Assembly: GCA_013397115.1 (NCBI GenBank)
Contig: VWZW01002760.1
Coordinates: 1,454,863-1,518,862 of the forward strand
Direction of reading: 5' to 3'
Length of the DNA: 64,000 nt
DNA from: Edolisoma coerulescens
Lineage: Eukaryota > Chordata > Aves > Passeriformes > Campephagidae
Shown: piece after piece, positions 1-13,370 of the stretch
How the letters are laid out: every line of letters begins with the position of its first letter
How positions within the stretch are numbered: position 1 is the stretch's first letter
Notes under the pieces: model-generated
The model's input: only the letters and a program-made list of their open reading frames with translations
Told to the model about the DNA's origin: nothing
Database searches by the model: none
Translations under genes and position numbers: made by a program

Positions 1-3000
1 GCACCCTCCTCAAGTTACTCAGAATCTACAGAGAGAAAACTTTGAGCAAGTTTGTTTTCAGAGTTTCTCACAGCCTTTGTCACGTTTGTGGCTGTGGGCT
101 CCTCATGGCTCTGCTTCCCTCTTTCCCTGTGTCCCGCCTGTCCTCTCCCCCTCTTTCTTGTCCTCCCTGTGTTTTCCTCCCTCCCAGCTTGCAGGGTGAT
201 CTCCCATCGCAGGACAGACGGACAAAGATGTAAGTGCCACGTGCAGGGTCCTGGCTGGTTTTTGTGACTGCTGGCCAAGTGGACAGAGCCGTGGCTTGGC
301 GGGCACGTCTGTTTACATCTCCGTGTGAAATGCAATTCCTGCAGGAGGGACACGCGCGGCTGCTGGCACCTGGTTAGCTGTGTCATGGTCTTCAGCCGCT
401 TCTGGGGTGGCTTTATAGCTCTGAGAAGGAGCACGGTGGCAGCTGCTAACTCTGCTCACAATGACAGTATCCGCACACACACAGCCACCTCACGCTGAAA
501 TCAGGGCAGCCTAAATAATTGATTTCCGAGGCAGAAGGCAGCATGTCATAGCAAGAGGGATGGGGTGGTGTGGAGCGAGCAGGAGATGGCAGGGGAGAGG
601 AAGCCCTGGCATCTGCAAGTGGTGGCAGTGGGGATGAGTTGAAGAGAGAGGGATGGGCAGTGACACTGGAATTTGGAGGTGAAACACCAGCAGTGACCAC
701 AATAACGTATCACCTTGTACTGATGTGTGCAGTGGCAATGTTTGGGCCCCTGTCATGTGAAATGCTGTATAGACACCTATTCAGAAGTGTATAAATTAAT
801 GTTCATTCTTCCCTTCTCCCTAATGAATGGTAATGAATGATAATTGCCTTTTTACCCGAGTTGTCTATAGAAACATGTGTTAAAGTTCCTTTATTTAAAC
901 AATTCCGTACACATACCCTCAGGAAACTCTATTTTAAGTGCTGCTGATACCATACAATGCTAAGATTTGAGCACGGTGGTTTAAGAGGGGCAAAGGAACT
1001 GTACTTTGATGCTCCTTGGGGGTTCCTTCCAACTCAGGATGTTATATGATTCTGGATATTCTAAGAAAGGAGCTAATCTTTCTCCTCTTAAATCTGACTA
1101 AAAGTTCAGTAAAGTAACTGAGATTTTCATTGGTGTCAGTAGCACTTGACCAGTCCTGTAGTGTGCCAGCTATTTTTTATTTATTTGGCAGGCAAAGATT
1201 TTAAGCGCAGACACAATGAAGTAATTCAAGGAGCGGCGTGCATTGCTGGCTAATGATCTAATAGCTTGAAAATGCTTTATCTCCCTAGCTGCTAATTTTA
1301 AGTTTTATGGTGAAAGAGAAAGTAAGAAAAAAAAACCCAACCAGTTACTGTTTGTTCCTTTGCAGTTTTTATCTGTGCGTTTTATGTTACTCCTTGAGAT
1401 GTGTTTTTGGGAAAGGTTGCTTCATGTTTTGGGAGAAAATTGCTTTGTTTCAGGGGAAAAATGGGCCACAGTTTAGCCCATTTATTGAGTTCATTATGCA
1501 CATTGTAAAACCCCTTTACAATAATTATTCCATAAACAGTGAGTTCAGCTCTGCTCAGTTTCCTCAGCATCTGAATATAAAAAGGAACTAAAGAACAAGT
1601 CCCAAAGTGGGTATGAAGAAGCCCAGCTTGGGAGATCAGGTATAAAGGGCCTCATTCATTTTGGTTTATCTGTAGTACAGGGATATGCCCTTACTCCATG
1701 AATCATCTCCTGACATCTGTTTGCAGCGCTGTTTTCTTAGCAACTGCAGCTCTGTTTTAGATCTGGGCTCTCAATGGCTGGGTTTGTGCCGAAAGATGCA
1801 AAGGGACAATCCAAGCTCTTCCTAGTGAAGCTGTGCCTTTCAGCCCATTTAGCCAATTTATTTTCTTCCCTGAGGCACAGTAAATACCGGTTTTAAAAGT
1901 CTACCAGCTGAGATGCTTTTTCTGTGTCGGTGCAGAGATGCTTATCTGTTGCTTACCACAAATGAAGTGTTTCCCCAACATGATCTGGCAGCGTGGGAGA
2001 GGATGGCCATGGGCTGTGTCCTGTTCAAGGGAGGAGCTGTGTGTGCACCACGCTTGCTCTACCTTTCCTGCAGGTTTTTCTGAGCTGTCATGGTACTTCT
2101 AGATGTGGGAGAGGACGTGGTCTTGAAGGAATGCTGCCACTGATGGCAGGGACCCACTCCTAGCAACGTGCCTGTTCGAACAAGTAGTTGGATTAGGCAG
2201 TGGGATTACACGCAACGTGGAGTGTGGAGCACTGTATGAGTAACGCCTTGGGATGGATCCATAAGCTGTGATTAAAGGGAAGGTGACATTTCATACACCT
2301 CTCACCTAACCTTTCCTTGCTTGAATTTCATCCCTGCATGGTTTATGTGGGGGACTCCTGTAACTGAGGCAGAGGTGGCCATGTGGATCCCGTTGATCTG
2401 ATTTTTGCTGTTTGTGCTCCCCGGAGGGGGAAATCAAGACCTGACTTGCAGCAGGGGGAGTTTTTTATTTCAGCTGGTGTGGAGGAATCGGTCAGGAATG
2501 TAAATATATGGGAGTACAAGTGGTATATCCATGTTAAGGGACAGGTGATGTTCACCCCACTCTCTCCATGTCAACATGCAGTTCCTGCAGGAGGAGCAGG
2601 AGATTCTACCTGCAGTAGAACCTGCAGCTACTGGACTACGAATAAAAAATGCTGTGTGTGTTACCCCATAGGACATAAATTTGACTGCCTTACCCTTCCT
2701 GGACTGACTTCCATCCTGACTTGCATGTATTTTGGCTGGGGATAATGCTGAGAGGGGAGAGACCCCTCAGGTTTGGAGCATTTTCTTTGCAAAAGGATTG
2801 CAGAGTGGAGATGGGAAGACTAAATAGTGTTGCTCAATGCTGGTCAGCTTCCTGCCACCTGCCACACACAAGTCCTGGTGTTGGTGAGGGTACAAAGAAG
2901 ACATCCTCTGTAGATCACCTAAATCACAGTACTCACAGCAGGAGATGGAACAATCTGCTTCTGTGGAGGTGCAGAGGGACCAGGACAGGGACAGAAGAGG

Positions 3001-6000
3001 GAGTGGGGATAAAACTTCTGTTTAGCCCAGCTTGTGTGTGGGAAAGAGCTGGTGCAGAACAGGCTGTTATCTCCCCACAGGAGGGGAAACGGGACAGAGC
3101 TTTGACTCTGGGCATAACTTTGGTCTCGTAGGGAGGCATGTTTGCTTTCTAACCTTCCTGCAGCCTGCTGATAACTCCCTGCACAATGCAGCCGCACAGA
3201 TTGGCTCGAGAGGTTTTTAAGGAACTGCTGACCCTGGTACAAGCAAGAGTGTTTGTGACCAGGGCTGAGGAAGAAGAGAAAAGAATGGCATTAGTTATCT
3301 GAGCATTAAGACTTAGGCTGCAAGTTCTATCAAAGGAAATGACAATTAAGATGGAAAACAAAGCACTTGTAATTACTTCCATGGAAGTGTAGGGAGGAGG
3401 CAGAAATGTGGGGTTTGCGGGAAAAAGTTCTGCTTTCTGAATCTTCTGGCCTGTTGATTGCCAGGAAAAAGACCAGAAGTTGGTGGATGGTGGAGCAAAA
3501 GGGTGAGGCAGAGTGGGGAATGAATACACCGGACACCCCTTGGCATGTGACACACATCCATGAAGTGGTTGTAAAGACATTTCAGAAATGGGCTCTGTTC
3601 AATTTCCATTAGAGACCTCTGTGTTGTGTGGGTTTGTGTTGTTAATAACCACCTCAGTGATGCAAGGAGAGGAATGAAAGTTGCCACACTATAAGCACGT
3701 CCAGCTTCTTGGAGGCTCTTGTATTGTGAGCAATGTGCAGCTCTGCTTGCAGGAATATTTGGTGAAATATTCAAGTTCAATAACTGAATTAAATTCTTCT
3801 AGCAAAGCCAAGCTCAAGGGTGAAGGTGGTTGTGTATCATCTGGTTACAAGGTGTTTCTGGGGGAGGGAAGCACAGAGCACTTGGAGGGTGTTCTCACTT
3901 CAGTGAAACTCGAGGGGATCCTGCTTTGTTTCCTTCCTTTCCCCCATCTTAAAAGGGCACAATTCATCTTGCCAATCTATATAACATAACTATCTGCATG
4001 AGAGACAGTTCTCCAGACTCCTTTCATAGTCACTGGAGAGGAGCACACACTTTTGAGCCGTGATTCATCCACACTGAGCTGGACATCTAAAAATACATTG
4101 GACAAACTGCCCTAAAAGTGCCTGTTCCTCACCATTGTTTCTGCTGAGCTCAAACAATGAGCACTTACAGAGGTATTGCTCCCGTGGCTGTTCAGTGTCT
4201 GGAGAGCTGAATCTCGGCCAAAGTGTCTCATGTCCCAGGAGAGCGTCTAGGAGGCCTCATTTCCACCAGACTCAGTGCTGGTTGTGCAGTGTAAGGTATG
4301 TGGCTGTACCTGAGACTAAGAAACAGACAGCAATGTCCAGTTCAGATCCACCCTCCTCCCCTGGTCAGTCCCTGGACTCAGACGAGCTTCGGGCTGGACC
4401 CGACAATCTGCTATAAATAAGAGGCCGAAGGGGATTTGCAAAGTGGCGCTTTCAAGGTCGCACATCAGGTTAGTGGCAGAGGTGGAAGCAATGAGGACAC
4501 TGTGGGCTCCCAGGGGTGTGCTCCTTCCCCTGCCCGAGCTCCTCACAGCTGCCTTGCAATCTGCTGTGCTCCCGGGGGCGAGGCTGGCGCTGGCTCTCAG
4601 TGGCGGACAGCACGCGGTAGGTACTCGCTTCCTTTGGCTGGAAACCTTCTGCAAAATTACGTAGGCTCATCCCTCTTCCCCTGTCCTTTCTCTTGCAAAA
4701 ATCCATAGTTAGGCACAATGCTGAATTACTGTGCACCCACGAGGCTGCTGTGGGTGACTGTGTATGGGCTCTCAGTCACAAGCAGCTGAATATTGGGGTA
4801 AATGGGCAACAATTCGGTGTTGTGATGGCCCAGGACAGCAGGTGTGGGGATTCCCTGGTGGTCGAGTGATGTGTGGAAACTCTTTAAACAGACACATCCA
4901 CACCGTGCAATAGACACATCTAAATGCAAACCTCAGGGAGTTTTGGAGCCATCCAGGGAGCCACGCCCTGGTCACCTCTGAGGTGTTGCTGTCACCATTG
5001 TGTTATTTAGCAGTCTGGAAAAGAAATCACCAGCTCTCCTAGCAAAAGCCTGTCTGTGCTGGTAAAGGAGGTGGGCTTAGGATAGAATTCCTCTTGTGTG
5101 GAGAACTAGTTCACAGAAGAATGACTTCTTTTGCTAAATGAGCTAAATGTCGAGGGAGAGACTTTGCTGAAGGAATTTGCTTGTGTAGCAGAGATATGAA
5201 ACTCGGGCAGGTACTGAGTGTTAAATGGATCCCGTGCATGTCTGATTCTAGACAAATACCAGAGCATTCTCCTATCTTTCTTGATATATGAGAAAGAATA
5301 TGATAGCCATGAAATAGAAAGAACGTGTTGTGTGAGCCAGAATTTGATTCCTAAAATTCTTCTTAGGGGGTCTGTGGGTGAACTCCAGGAGGTGAAGCAG
5401 ATTGCAATTTGATCCCAGAGAGAACAACTGGGGAGAGGGAAAGAGCAAATTATTAAATAAGAGTTGGGAGAAAAGCCAGTCTCCAAAAATAAACTTTGAA
5501 GATCAATTCCAGGTATTTCCTGGCATTGTCATCCTGCTTCATCAACTGCTCAGACTGTAACAAGCAGTTTCACAATTAGCAGGCTGACAGGTTTAGGGTT
5601 ATTTGGTGGGTTTTTTTGTTTTTTTAAAAGAAAAAAGTGTATGGTAAACTCTTGCAGTGTTGTTTCTTATGCAAAAGTGGGTGGAATGTTGGTGATGAAA
5701 TACCCCTGGGATGGAGAAAGCAGAGCTTGTTATTGTAGGAGGGAACCAAGAGCAGAGCCGGCTTCATCTTGGAGAAGTGAAAAGTCTGGATTTTCTTCCC
5801 AGTTCCATGTCCAGGTCACCTCAGGAGTTCCTAAGGGGGTGGAAGTGGGTATCTGAGCAATTTAGTGTGAGCAAACAGTGTTCCTGCAGAGCAGGTGTGC
5901 CTTCCTGGTGCTGGAGGTAGCCTTGGAATGGCCTTACAGATAATGTTGGTGAGTGAAGTCATCACCTTTGTAAAGCTCAGAGGTGACTCTGAGCATGTTC

Positions 6001-8099
6001 CTTCTTGCAAAAATTCTGCAAGAAGCCAGTCCAGGAATTCACTGTACCAAAAGCCAATGTGTGGATTGTGAGGAAATTGAAGCATATCCTGTTCCAAGGG
6101 CTTGTGTTGTTGATCCCACGCCATCTCCCTGCTGGGCTTTCGTTCTGGACGGTGACTCCAGGAGGTGTGTCCCTAAAAACTGTACAGAAATGCCTTGGTG
6201 GGCTGGAGTTGGCTCGGGTTGGGGTTGGCTCATGTCTTACCTCACCTGCTTGGCCCCGGCCGTGCTGCCTGGCTCAGGACAGGATGGTGCAGCGGCTCTG
6301 CTTACGCAACACAGGCTCTGGTGCTTGACTGGACTTGTCTGTAAGTAAGTTCTGTGCTGGTGCCTTTCAGGCAGGGAGATGCACGGGGCTCAAGGGCATC
6401 TGTCCTGGTTTGTCTGTGTTGTAAGAAATCCTGATTCTCAAAGAGAGCAGCCTGGACACCCCGTGATTCAGTCTTGGATGGGAAGGCTCTTGTCACCTTG
6501 AGTGTGCAGAAGTGGAATGCATGATATAAGTAAGGCATTCTTTAATCTGGGCTATTTCTAATTTGGAGTACTTTGGCTTTTCAATTGCACCTGTAGTTAA
6601 TTTATTTTGTGTAGCGAGAGCAGTTTATTCTAGCAGGTTACTGTGCAACTCCAAGTTCTTCCTCTTGGGTTGTCTAAGAGCCCTTTGGCTGTTTGGTCCT
6701 CTCTGGCATCAGCACTGGCAAGAGTAACAGTGTTTGGCCTGGTTTTCACCCCACACAAAAAGTTACTCTGTGGGCTTGAAACGATGCTATAAATCAGAGA
6801 TTTAGGTTTGTGGGTTTTTTTTCTTTCCCCTAAAGCAGCTAATTCTTTAAAAGCAAAGAGAAAGCTATTTTATCTTAAGTGGTAAAGGAAAGTGCTTTTC
6901 TTAATGGAGAAGGTCCTGCACTGTCAGTGTGGGAGATGCCACCATCGAGGGGCCCCTTTCATATGTGCAGAACCAGCACAGGCATGCGAACGTGCAGGCT
7001 GTGCTTGTAGAAAGGCTGCTCTGCCCACAGACCTTGAAGTACGTGGGACAGAAGGCATAAAACAAACAAACAAGACCCTGAACTAGCACTTTGAAGGGAA
7101 TTTTCAGCTGGAAGAATTATAGGGACGTGAAAAACTCGTTCTTTGGAGAGGCAGCCCCTCCAAGTCAGAGGAGAGGTGTGCTGGGGAAGAGTAGTAGTTT
7201 GCATTGCTGTAGCCTCGATTGGACATGCTTGAGAGAGAAGCTGATGAATTCACAGCTGCCAGGCTAGGACCTATCATTTAAATTGTAATTTGCCCTTCAA
7301 ATTTGGCAAGCTTCGTTTGCCAGTTGCTTGACAAATCTCGCTTTTGTGTTTTCCTCCTGCCTGCGTAAAACAGCGAGGGCTGCCAGATAGAGCTGCTTGC
7401 AGTAGATTCCTTTTCTCTGCTATATTTAGTGATTACAACAAGTTTGTGATCTTTGCAGGAATACTGCCAAAGCAGATAGGTTCAGCTTGAGACGTGCCCT
7501 TTCTCTTTTGGCTCCCAAATCCACGGTGCAGTTCACTTTCCTCCTCTTTCCCGGCACCGTCAATGGCTCTGTCTGTGAGATCTGTTGTGCAAACATTGCT
7601 CTGCTGCTTCCAGGGATTCTGCTCAGTCAGAACAAGTCCCTGCTTTAGTGGAAGCTCCTGCGTTCAGATTGCCACTATCCCTAGTGGCTTTCTCTTTTCC
7701 TGACTTCCGGAAAGAGCAGATTACTGCTCTTCAGGAAGGTCTTTCTGAACAGTCTTATGGTTTAATTTAGAAACTCCAGGCCTTTTATTGCTTAGGCGAG
7801 CTTCACTCAAGAATAAAGTGTTTGTTAACCATCTGACTGTTTCCTTTATTTGGTGAAAAAAGGAATTGGGAAGGCAGTGGGAAGGAAACATTTGTGTTCC
7901 TTCAAAGGCAGAATATTACTAGGAGCCTGTTTCTCATTAATATCATGCCATTAATGCCGAGCAGGTGTAGTTGTTATATACTGCTGTTTTAAATACCTTT
8001 ACCATGTCAAGTGGTTCCAGTGTGAGTCCGTATTAAAGCACTGATTTCCGGTTGCAATCCAAGGGAGAGAAAGAAACACTTGTAAATGAGAAGAACAAC
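1..8099. other. Upstream / 5' intron sequence, no supportable gene
   Basis: Open frames here are short (under about 145 codons), overlap on both strands, and show no domain or splice pattern I recognise. The stretch holds a CR1 3'-end scrap near 1007-1053 and T-rich runs such as 5609-5634. It is either intergenic DNA upstream of SYNE2 or part of a long intron between a noncoding first exon and the ATG exon. The sequence alone cannot decide. Confidence 0.6.
1007..1053 (+). mobile_element. CR1 LINE 3'-end fragment
   Basis: The run contains the CR1 3' terminal pattern: a CCTTGGGGGTTCCTTCCAAC-like block followed by a TGATTCTG tail, as in intact avian CR1 copies (GGTCCCTTCCAACCC...TGATTCTATGA). 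Only the last 45-50 bases are recognisable, so it is an old 5'-truncated insertion. The boundaries are approximate. Confidence 0.6.
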
Positions 8100-8770
8100 T
8101 TGTTGCAATGCTTCTTGCTTGGTTAGCGTTGTCCAGTTTGTTCCGATCCGGCGTGAGAGCTAAAAGTCTCTCCGATTGCAGGCGATTCCCTTCCCTTCCC
8201 TTCCCCACTGTACAGGCTGACACTGTACAGGCTGACTCAGGGCCAGGAAGCCCGAGCAGGGGCTGTGACGAGCTGTTGGCTCTGGCACTGGGAACTGCAC
8301 AGCTAAAGGTCAGAGGTCTGTCTGTGCCCTGCGGCGCCGGCACTGTCCGGCCATGCCGTGCCCTTTCCCCTTTCCAGGGAGGGCCAGGCAGAGCATGGCT
8401 ACTCCATGCTGTGCCTGGCTGCAGCCTGAGCCTGAGCCCAGCTAGCCGGGGCAAGCGGCCAGGTCGGGCTGTCTGTCGTGGGAAAAGGGAGAAAGGCTTG
8501 TAGGAGTGAAAGGACAGCGGTTGTCGTCCTGCTGCCTGCTTTCCTGGTTAACCCGATGCGTAGGAGGAGGTCATGTTTGTGCACTGGATGCAATTCCCAG
8601 GTACAGCATGGATCTGGAGCCAGCCCGTGTTTGTCATGTTGTTTTTGTGATAACCCTTCCCCGCAGCCCCGTTATCTGCGGGAAGCGGCCTTGGGGCTGC
8701 TCTGGCCAGCGGGGGAGTGCAACCCCTGCTCTGGAAAAGCTTTTCCATTCTGGCCTCATGGCAACACACC
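8100..8770. promoter_or_regulatory. CpG-enriched patch, candidate promoter or 5'-UTR exon region
   Basis: By eye this stretch holds about 25-30 CpG dinucleotides, clearly more than its AT-rich flanks. They are concentrated at 8135-8185, 8325-8360, 8445-8560 and 8660-8710. Such patches in birds often mark promoters. A consensus-like donor, CAG|gtacag, follows position 8600, so a noncoding exon that splices to 16408 is conceivable. No TATA box or transcript evidence is visible, so this is inference only. Confidence 0.3.
8187..8236 (+). repeat. CCCTT-type run and 15-bp tandem duplication
   Basis: A short TTCCC array (about 8187-8206) runs directly into two perfect head-to-tail copies of ACTGTACAGGCTGAC (8207-8221 and 8222-8236). 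It looks like a slippage-prone site inside the CpG-richer patch. Confidence 0.8.
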
Positions 8771-10190
8771 GTTCAAATGACATGGCTTTGTGAACATAAT
8801 TGGAGGCTTCTGGGCATTGCACAGGTAGTTTTGGGCTGGGGTGTGCTCATGGGCTTTGTGTTTTGGAGATTGGATTGTCACCCAAGCCCTTGATGTTGAT
8901 GGAGGCATGAAGTCCCCATGGAGTTTTTGGCTTCCTGCAGAGCAGGGGGCCCTGGGGTGATTGAGGTATATGGTGTCGGCCTCCTGAGCCTCCAGGCATT
9001 CAGCACTCCTCTTTTTTACCTTAACAACTATGATTTTAAGTCCTGAGGAGTTCTTGTGTTCATTAACAATATGGAAAATCTTGGAAACCAGTTGAAAACT
9101 GAATTGTTTCTGCAATTTTAGTCAATGTGCTTTGGCACTGCCTTCCCAGTTGGGAACAGATAAATGTGAGATAGGCTCTTATTCTGAGGGCAAGTAATTG
9201 CATCGTGCACCTCCATGGGTCAACCTTTGTGACTGTGTGAACAAGGCTTAGCTCTGTTAATAAAAGCATTTCTCTGTGTGTGTTAAAATCAGCATGGAGT
9301 TAATGCAGTTTTCAAACTGTGTAATTGTACCGGGATGACTGATATATTATCACCCCCCAAAAAGAGAAAAGGTCAAGAAAGACACTTTGCTAACTGTGTT
9401 TTTAAATTGATTAAATGCAATAAGAAGATCCATTGTGCTTCTGCAACAGGAAGTGTTACTGATGTGTAAATCAAAGACAAACCAGCAACATTTGCTGGCC
9501 TTAAAAATGGTGTGGCTTTTGTATACTCATATGCTTGTCCTGGCTGGTTTTCAAAAACTATAAATAGATCACTGGGAAGTCCCTGGATAACAAAAATGCA
9601 CTGCTGCTGCTTGTCATAAATAAACTTAAAAGAGCTGCCTTGGTCTTGCAGCTCTTCTTCTTTGGAGGAGTCCTTACTTGTCCATTTGGTTCCAGAGCAT
9701 CATGTCACATGAGACAAGACTATTTCTGTGGCAGTGGGGTGCAGCTTCGTGTCCAGGTCTGAATCTCCTGAAGATCTTGTGTTCTCTGGGCTTGGTGTCT
9801 TACAGATCTATCTAATGCTCTCTTGGCTCGGTTCTACCTGAACAGAGTTGTCCAGTCTTTTCCAAGCTTTTCTCTTTTTGATTCCTTCATCTCCAGCTAC
9901 TGATAGCATAGGAATATCCAAGGCCAGACTTGTTTCAACTTCATCCCAGGCAGTGCAGAGTCTCTCTGATGCCACATGCACTAATACCACTTATTCAAAG
10001 ACTGGCTGATACCCATCTGACTGCTGTTGGGTGTCATGTAGGATCAGGAGGCTATAGCCTCTTTTCTGTATCACCTTCAAAGGGATGGAAACCTAATGGA
10101 AGCACTTTTCTTCCTCCAGGGAAGCACAGAGAATATGTCATTATTGCACACTGGATGATGACAAATAGTTTTTTTCTGCCAGACATAGAT

Positions 10191-10238
10191 AAGTTGTCAG
10201 TTCCTCAGCTGGGGAAGTTGTCAGTTCCTCAACTGGGA
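10191..10238 (+). repeat. 24-bp imperfect tandem duplication
   Basis: Two adjacent 24-bp units begin AAGTTGTCAGTTCCTCA and differ at two positions near their 3' ends (GCTGGGG versus ACTGGGA). This is a simple local duplication in noncoding DNA. Confidence 0.85.
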
Positions 10239-12516
10239 AAGTCAAGGTAGATCTGTCAATGGTGCTGTCCTGATTTTTGCCTCCTGAGATCTGGGTTTGA
10301 AGGGAAGGGGATAAGCATGTTTGCTGTGTGATCACATTCCAGCTGGGAATGTGATACAATCTGAGATGGCCCAGAAGAGTGATGTTGGCAAGCTCTTTAA
10401 ATATGGAAGGGATGAACTTCAGTTTGGAGTGGGATTCTTTTTAAAAAAGAGTGTTTAAATGCAAAGATGGTAGAAAATGTGTCCTTTAAACAGACCTTTC
10501 TCTCCACCACTGGGTGCAAACATGGTGGAACCATTGTAAGTGTAAGTGAAAGCAGGAGCATCAGACTGAAGTGCTGTGTGAACTTCTCAGGCTTTACAGA
10601 TGTGTGAGTACATCAGAAGTGATGGGAAAAGAAAATATTATAAAAGAGCGAAAACCAAACCAGCCTAAGGGGTTTCATGTGATAATTATTTAGGTCATGG
10701 GGTCATGATTTGGATGCCAACAATTTGCCTTTAGGGAGGCTCTGACAAACTTACAGAAAGATAGCTTACCAAAAGAAGGTGGCTCAGTAGCACGTTGCAA
10801 GGTTCAAGACTCGCACCTCTGAATGTTGCTTCTTCTTTCTGAATGTAAAATAAACAAAGATCTTTGTTAATAGCCAAAAAGGAAAGTGTCTTCATTTGGT
10901 CAGCATTGTGGAGCTCTGCTTCCTTTGGATTGGTTCACCAAAGATAAAAATCTGTCGTTTCTGTTCAACATTGGCTTGGCTCAGAGCGTGAGTAATAATA
11001 ATCTGTTGCTAGGAACAGACTTCAGTTTACATGGAGAGGCCTCTATGGAGGGCAGGTCTTTGAGTCCCTAAGTGGGTCATAAATAATCAGTGGCACTTCA
11101 AAGGAGGAAAAGTAAAAAAAAGCGGTTGGAGATGCCATGAAAAGATGTCTGCAATTCTGATTGCAACACCAGTGGAAAGCATGTAGCCAACTTAATTGGG
11201 AAAGTATGGGGCATGGATCTGCAAAGGCAAAACCAATGAAGGCAGGGATTTACTAACAGTGGGTTATAATATTTAGCTACCTCTAGCTGGGCTTGTTTGC
11301 AAGGTGTCTGCTGCTTTCAGCTTTAAGGAGTGCAGAACTGAGCTAATTTCATGGCATATGATTTTTCAAGATTGGCTCCTGGGGAGGGCCGTGAGGGTAC
11401 ATCTGTGCAGGGACATGCACAAGTTAGCTGTGAACTCTGGGGCTAAAAAGGCTCTTACCTGGGACAGGGTGGAAATCACACCAACTAGTTTACTTTGCTT
11501 CCTAAATACTGTGCACAGCTGCTTTGGAGAGGTGGCTTTAAATTAATTAATGAAATACCCATTTCCTGTTTTAGCTGTAGTTACATGGAGTGGTTTTTGA
11601 AGATGGCAGTAAGAACTGTGCTGTGTAACTGCTGGGTTTTCCATGCGATGAAATCTCACCATCTGCGGTACTTGGAACAGCTGAAAGCCAAGGTTTGCAA
11701 ACCACCCTGATCTGAACTAATGTTAAGGCTGTGAAATCCTTTCTAATGAATCCTCTAAATCCATCTGAAACTTTTTTCCCCCCTTTCTTCTGAGACAAGA
11801 ATGTCCTTATTAAGACCCTGCTTAAGAAGAGCATCTCTTAGGTCTCATTAGGACTTAAGCCTCACTGGAGACAAGGTATTTAAATCAGTGTTGTCTATTC
11901 TTATGATAATGGAATGTAAAGCCTGGGTATGATTATTTTCAGGTTAGTTCCTTGAGATTTGCAGTCTGCTGCTTGCTCTTAGGTTTTTCTCTTATCAGTG
12001 TGCCTGTGTGTGTATGTTAATGCCCAGGATTTTCTGCAATCTGCTGGGTAATATCAGCTGAATTTGGTAGAGGAAGGGAAATTGCAGTAGAACTGATGTG
12101 ATAAAATTGTACTGATGTAATTTCCACCAATGTTTTCAGTTGCCCGTTGTGGAAATAGCTGGAGAGGTATGGGAAGAAGGGTTTGAGTCTTAGGAGTGCC
12201 CTTATCATGGGGAAAGCTTTTGTTGATGGTTGAGCCATTTGAGCTGCAGATTGAGCCCAGGTGGCCAAGAATTTACCCCTTTGGAGAACACCATGGAAAG
12301 CTTTATTCTCAAGGAGGACATTGCTAATGCACCTTTCTTGTGTGACTTCCCCTGTGTTGAAGAAAAATGATCTTGCACAAAAGCTCTGGTGCAATTCACA
12401 TAAAGTTAATCCACAGGAAATGAATCCATTGGAAATAAGGTCCCCACTGTGCCTGGAACTGTCTGTTTGACTGCGAAACTTCACAGGCTATCCCAAGGTG
12501 TAAGCAGTTAATGCTT

Positions 12517-12546
12517 TCCTGCATTAATACTGGATCCTGCATTAAT
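12517..12546 (+). repeat. Short direct repeat, 18-bp period
   Basis: The 12-mer TCCTGCATTAAT occurs at 12517-12528 and again at 12535-12546, separated by six bases. Confidence 0.8.
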
Positions 12547-13330
12547 GCTAGACTCTCCAGAGAGAGGGAAAGACAAGGTCATTCCCTTCACCTTTAGTTT
12601 TATCCCCACTGAAAAAGTGTGATTTGAAAGCATTTGATTTATTTTCAACGCTGTGGGTATGTATTTCCTAGTTGTCCAGCATTACATGGAGGGGAAGGGA
12701 TTGGTTTGGCTCTCCAGTTCATTGAGTCGTTATGAAACAAAATAACTGATTTAAATACGAAGTAGAGAAGATGATCCTGCCTACTGCCTGTGAAAACCAT
12801 TGGTGGTTGGTGGTTTCAGACTCTTCAGAGCTTGATGGTTTTAGACTCTGTTCAGAGGCTGCAATGATATAGTTACAGTTGATAATGCTGTATTTGAATG
12901 AAATTTGGGGCAGGGAAGAGGACAAAGTGAATAGCATATTGTCCCTGTATAATCCCTTCTCAGACAATCTGTACCTTGTACCTTTTAAAGAAGACTAATC
13001 CTTGCAGGTGTGTCCTCCAAGAGTGTGTTTGTGTCTCCCCTTCAAAGCAGCTGTGGAGTCTTCTGTTGGGGCAGGGCAAAATGCATCTGCTCTGTTGGAT
13101 GGTGAATTGAGGGTTTGAGGGGTATGAAAGCTTTAGCATAAATTTAGCTGGTATTAGTTGTGTGTCTTTATAGCCTGCACTGTGGATTTGTTGAATGGAT
13201 GTCTGTGTTTAAAGAAAAAAGTTTAAAATTTCCCATCCTTTTGGGAAGGAGGCCATAAATTGACTTTAAAAGAAAATAAGAGCATATGCTTGTCTTCATT
13301 TATACATGTTCTATGATCATGTGCTGTAAT

Positions 13331-13370
13331 TTAAGTTAATTAATTAATAAATTAAGTAACTTAATTAAAG
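13331..13370. repeat. AT-rich TTAATTAA cluster with inverted symmetry
   Basis: About 40 bases are almost entirely A and T with repeated TTAATTAA or TTAAT cores. AAGTTAATTAA on the left is mirrored by ACTTAATTAAAG on the right. It could form a weak hairpin or offer homeodomain-type TAAT sites, or be simple low-complexity DNA. Confidence 0.55.

Noticed and set aside
15..434. Minus-strand open frame of 139 codons at the left edge
   Set aside because: It overlaps several plus-strand frames of similar quality, shows no domain or splice logic, and has the composition of random GC-balanced DNA.
7999..8454. Minus-strand open frame of 151 codons
   Set aside because: It lies in the CpG-richer patch, where stop codons are rarer, and shows no recognisable motif or start context. 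Treated as a composition effect.
9930..10250. Plus frame with a repeated KLSVPQLG peptide
   Set aside because: The peptide repeat is only the 24-bp tandem duplication read in frame. There is no other support for coding.
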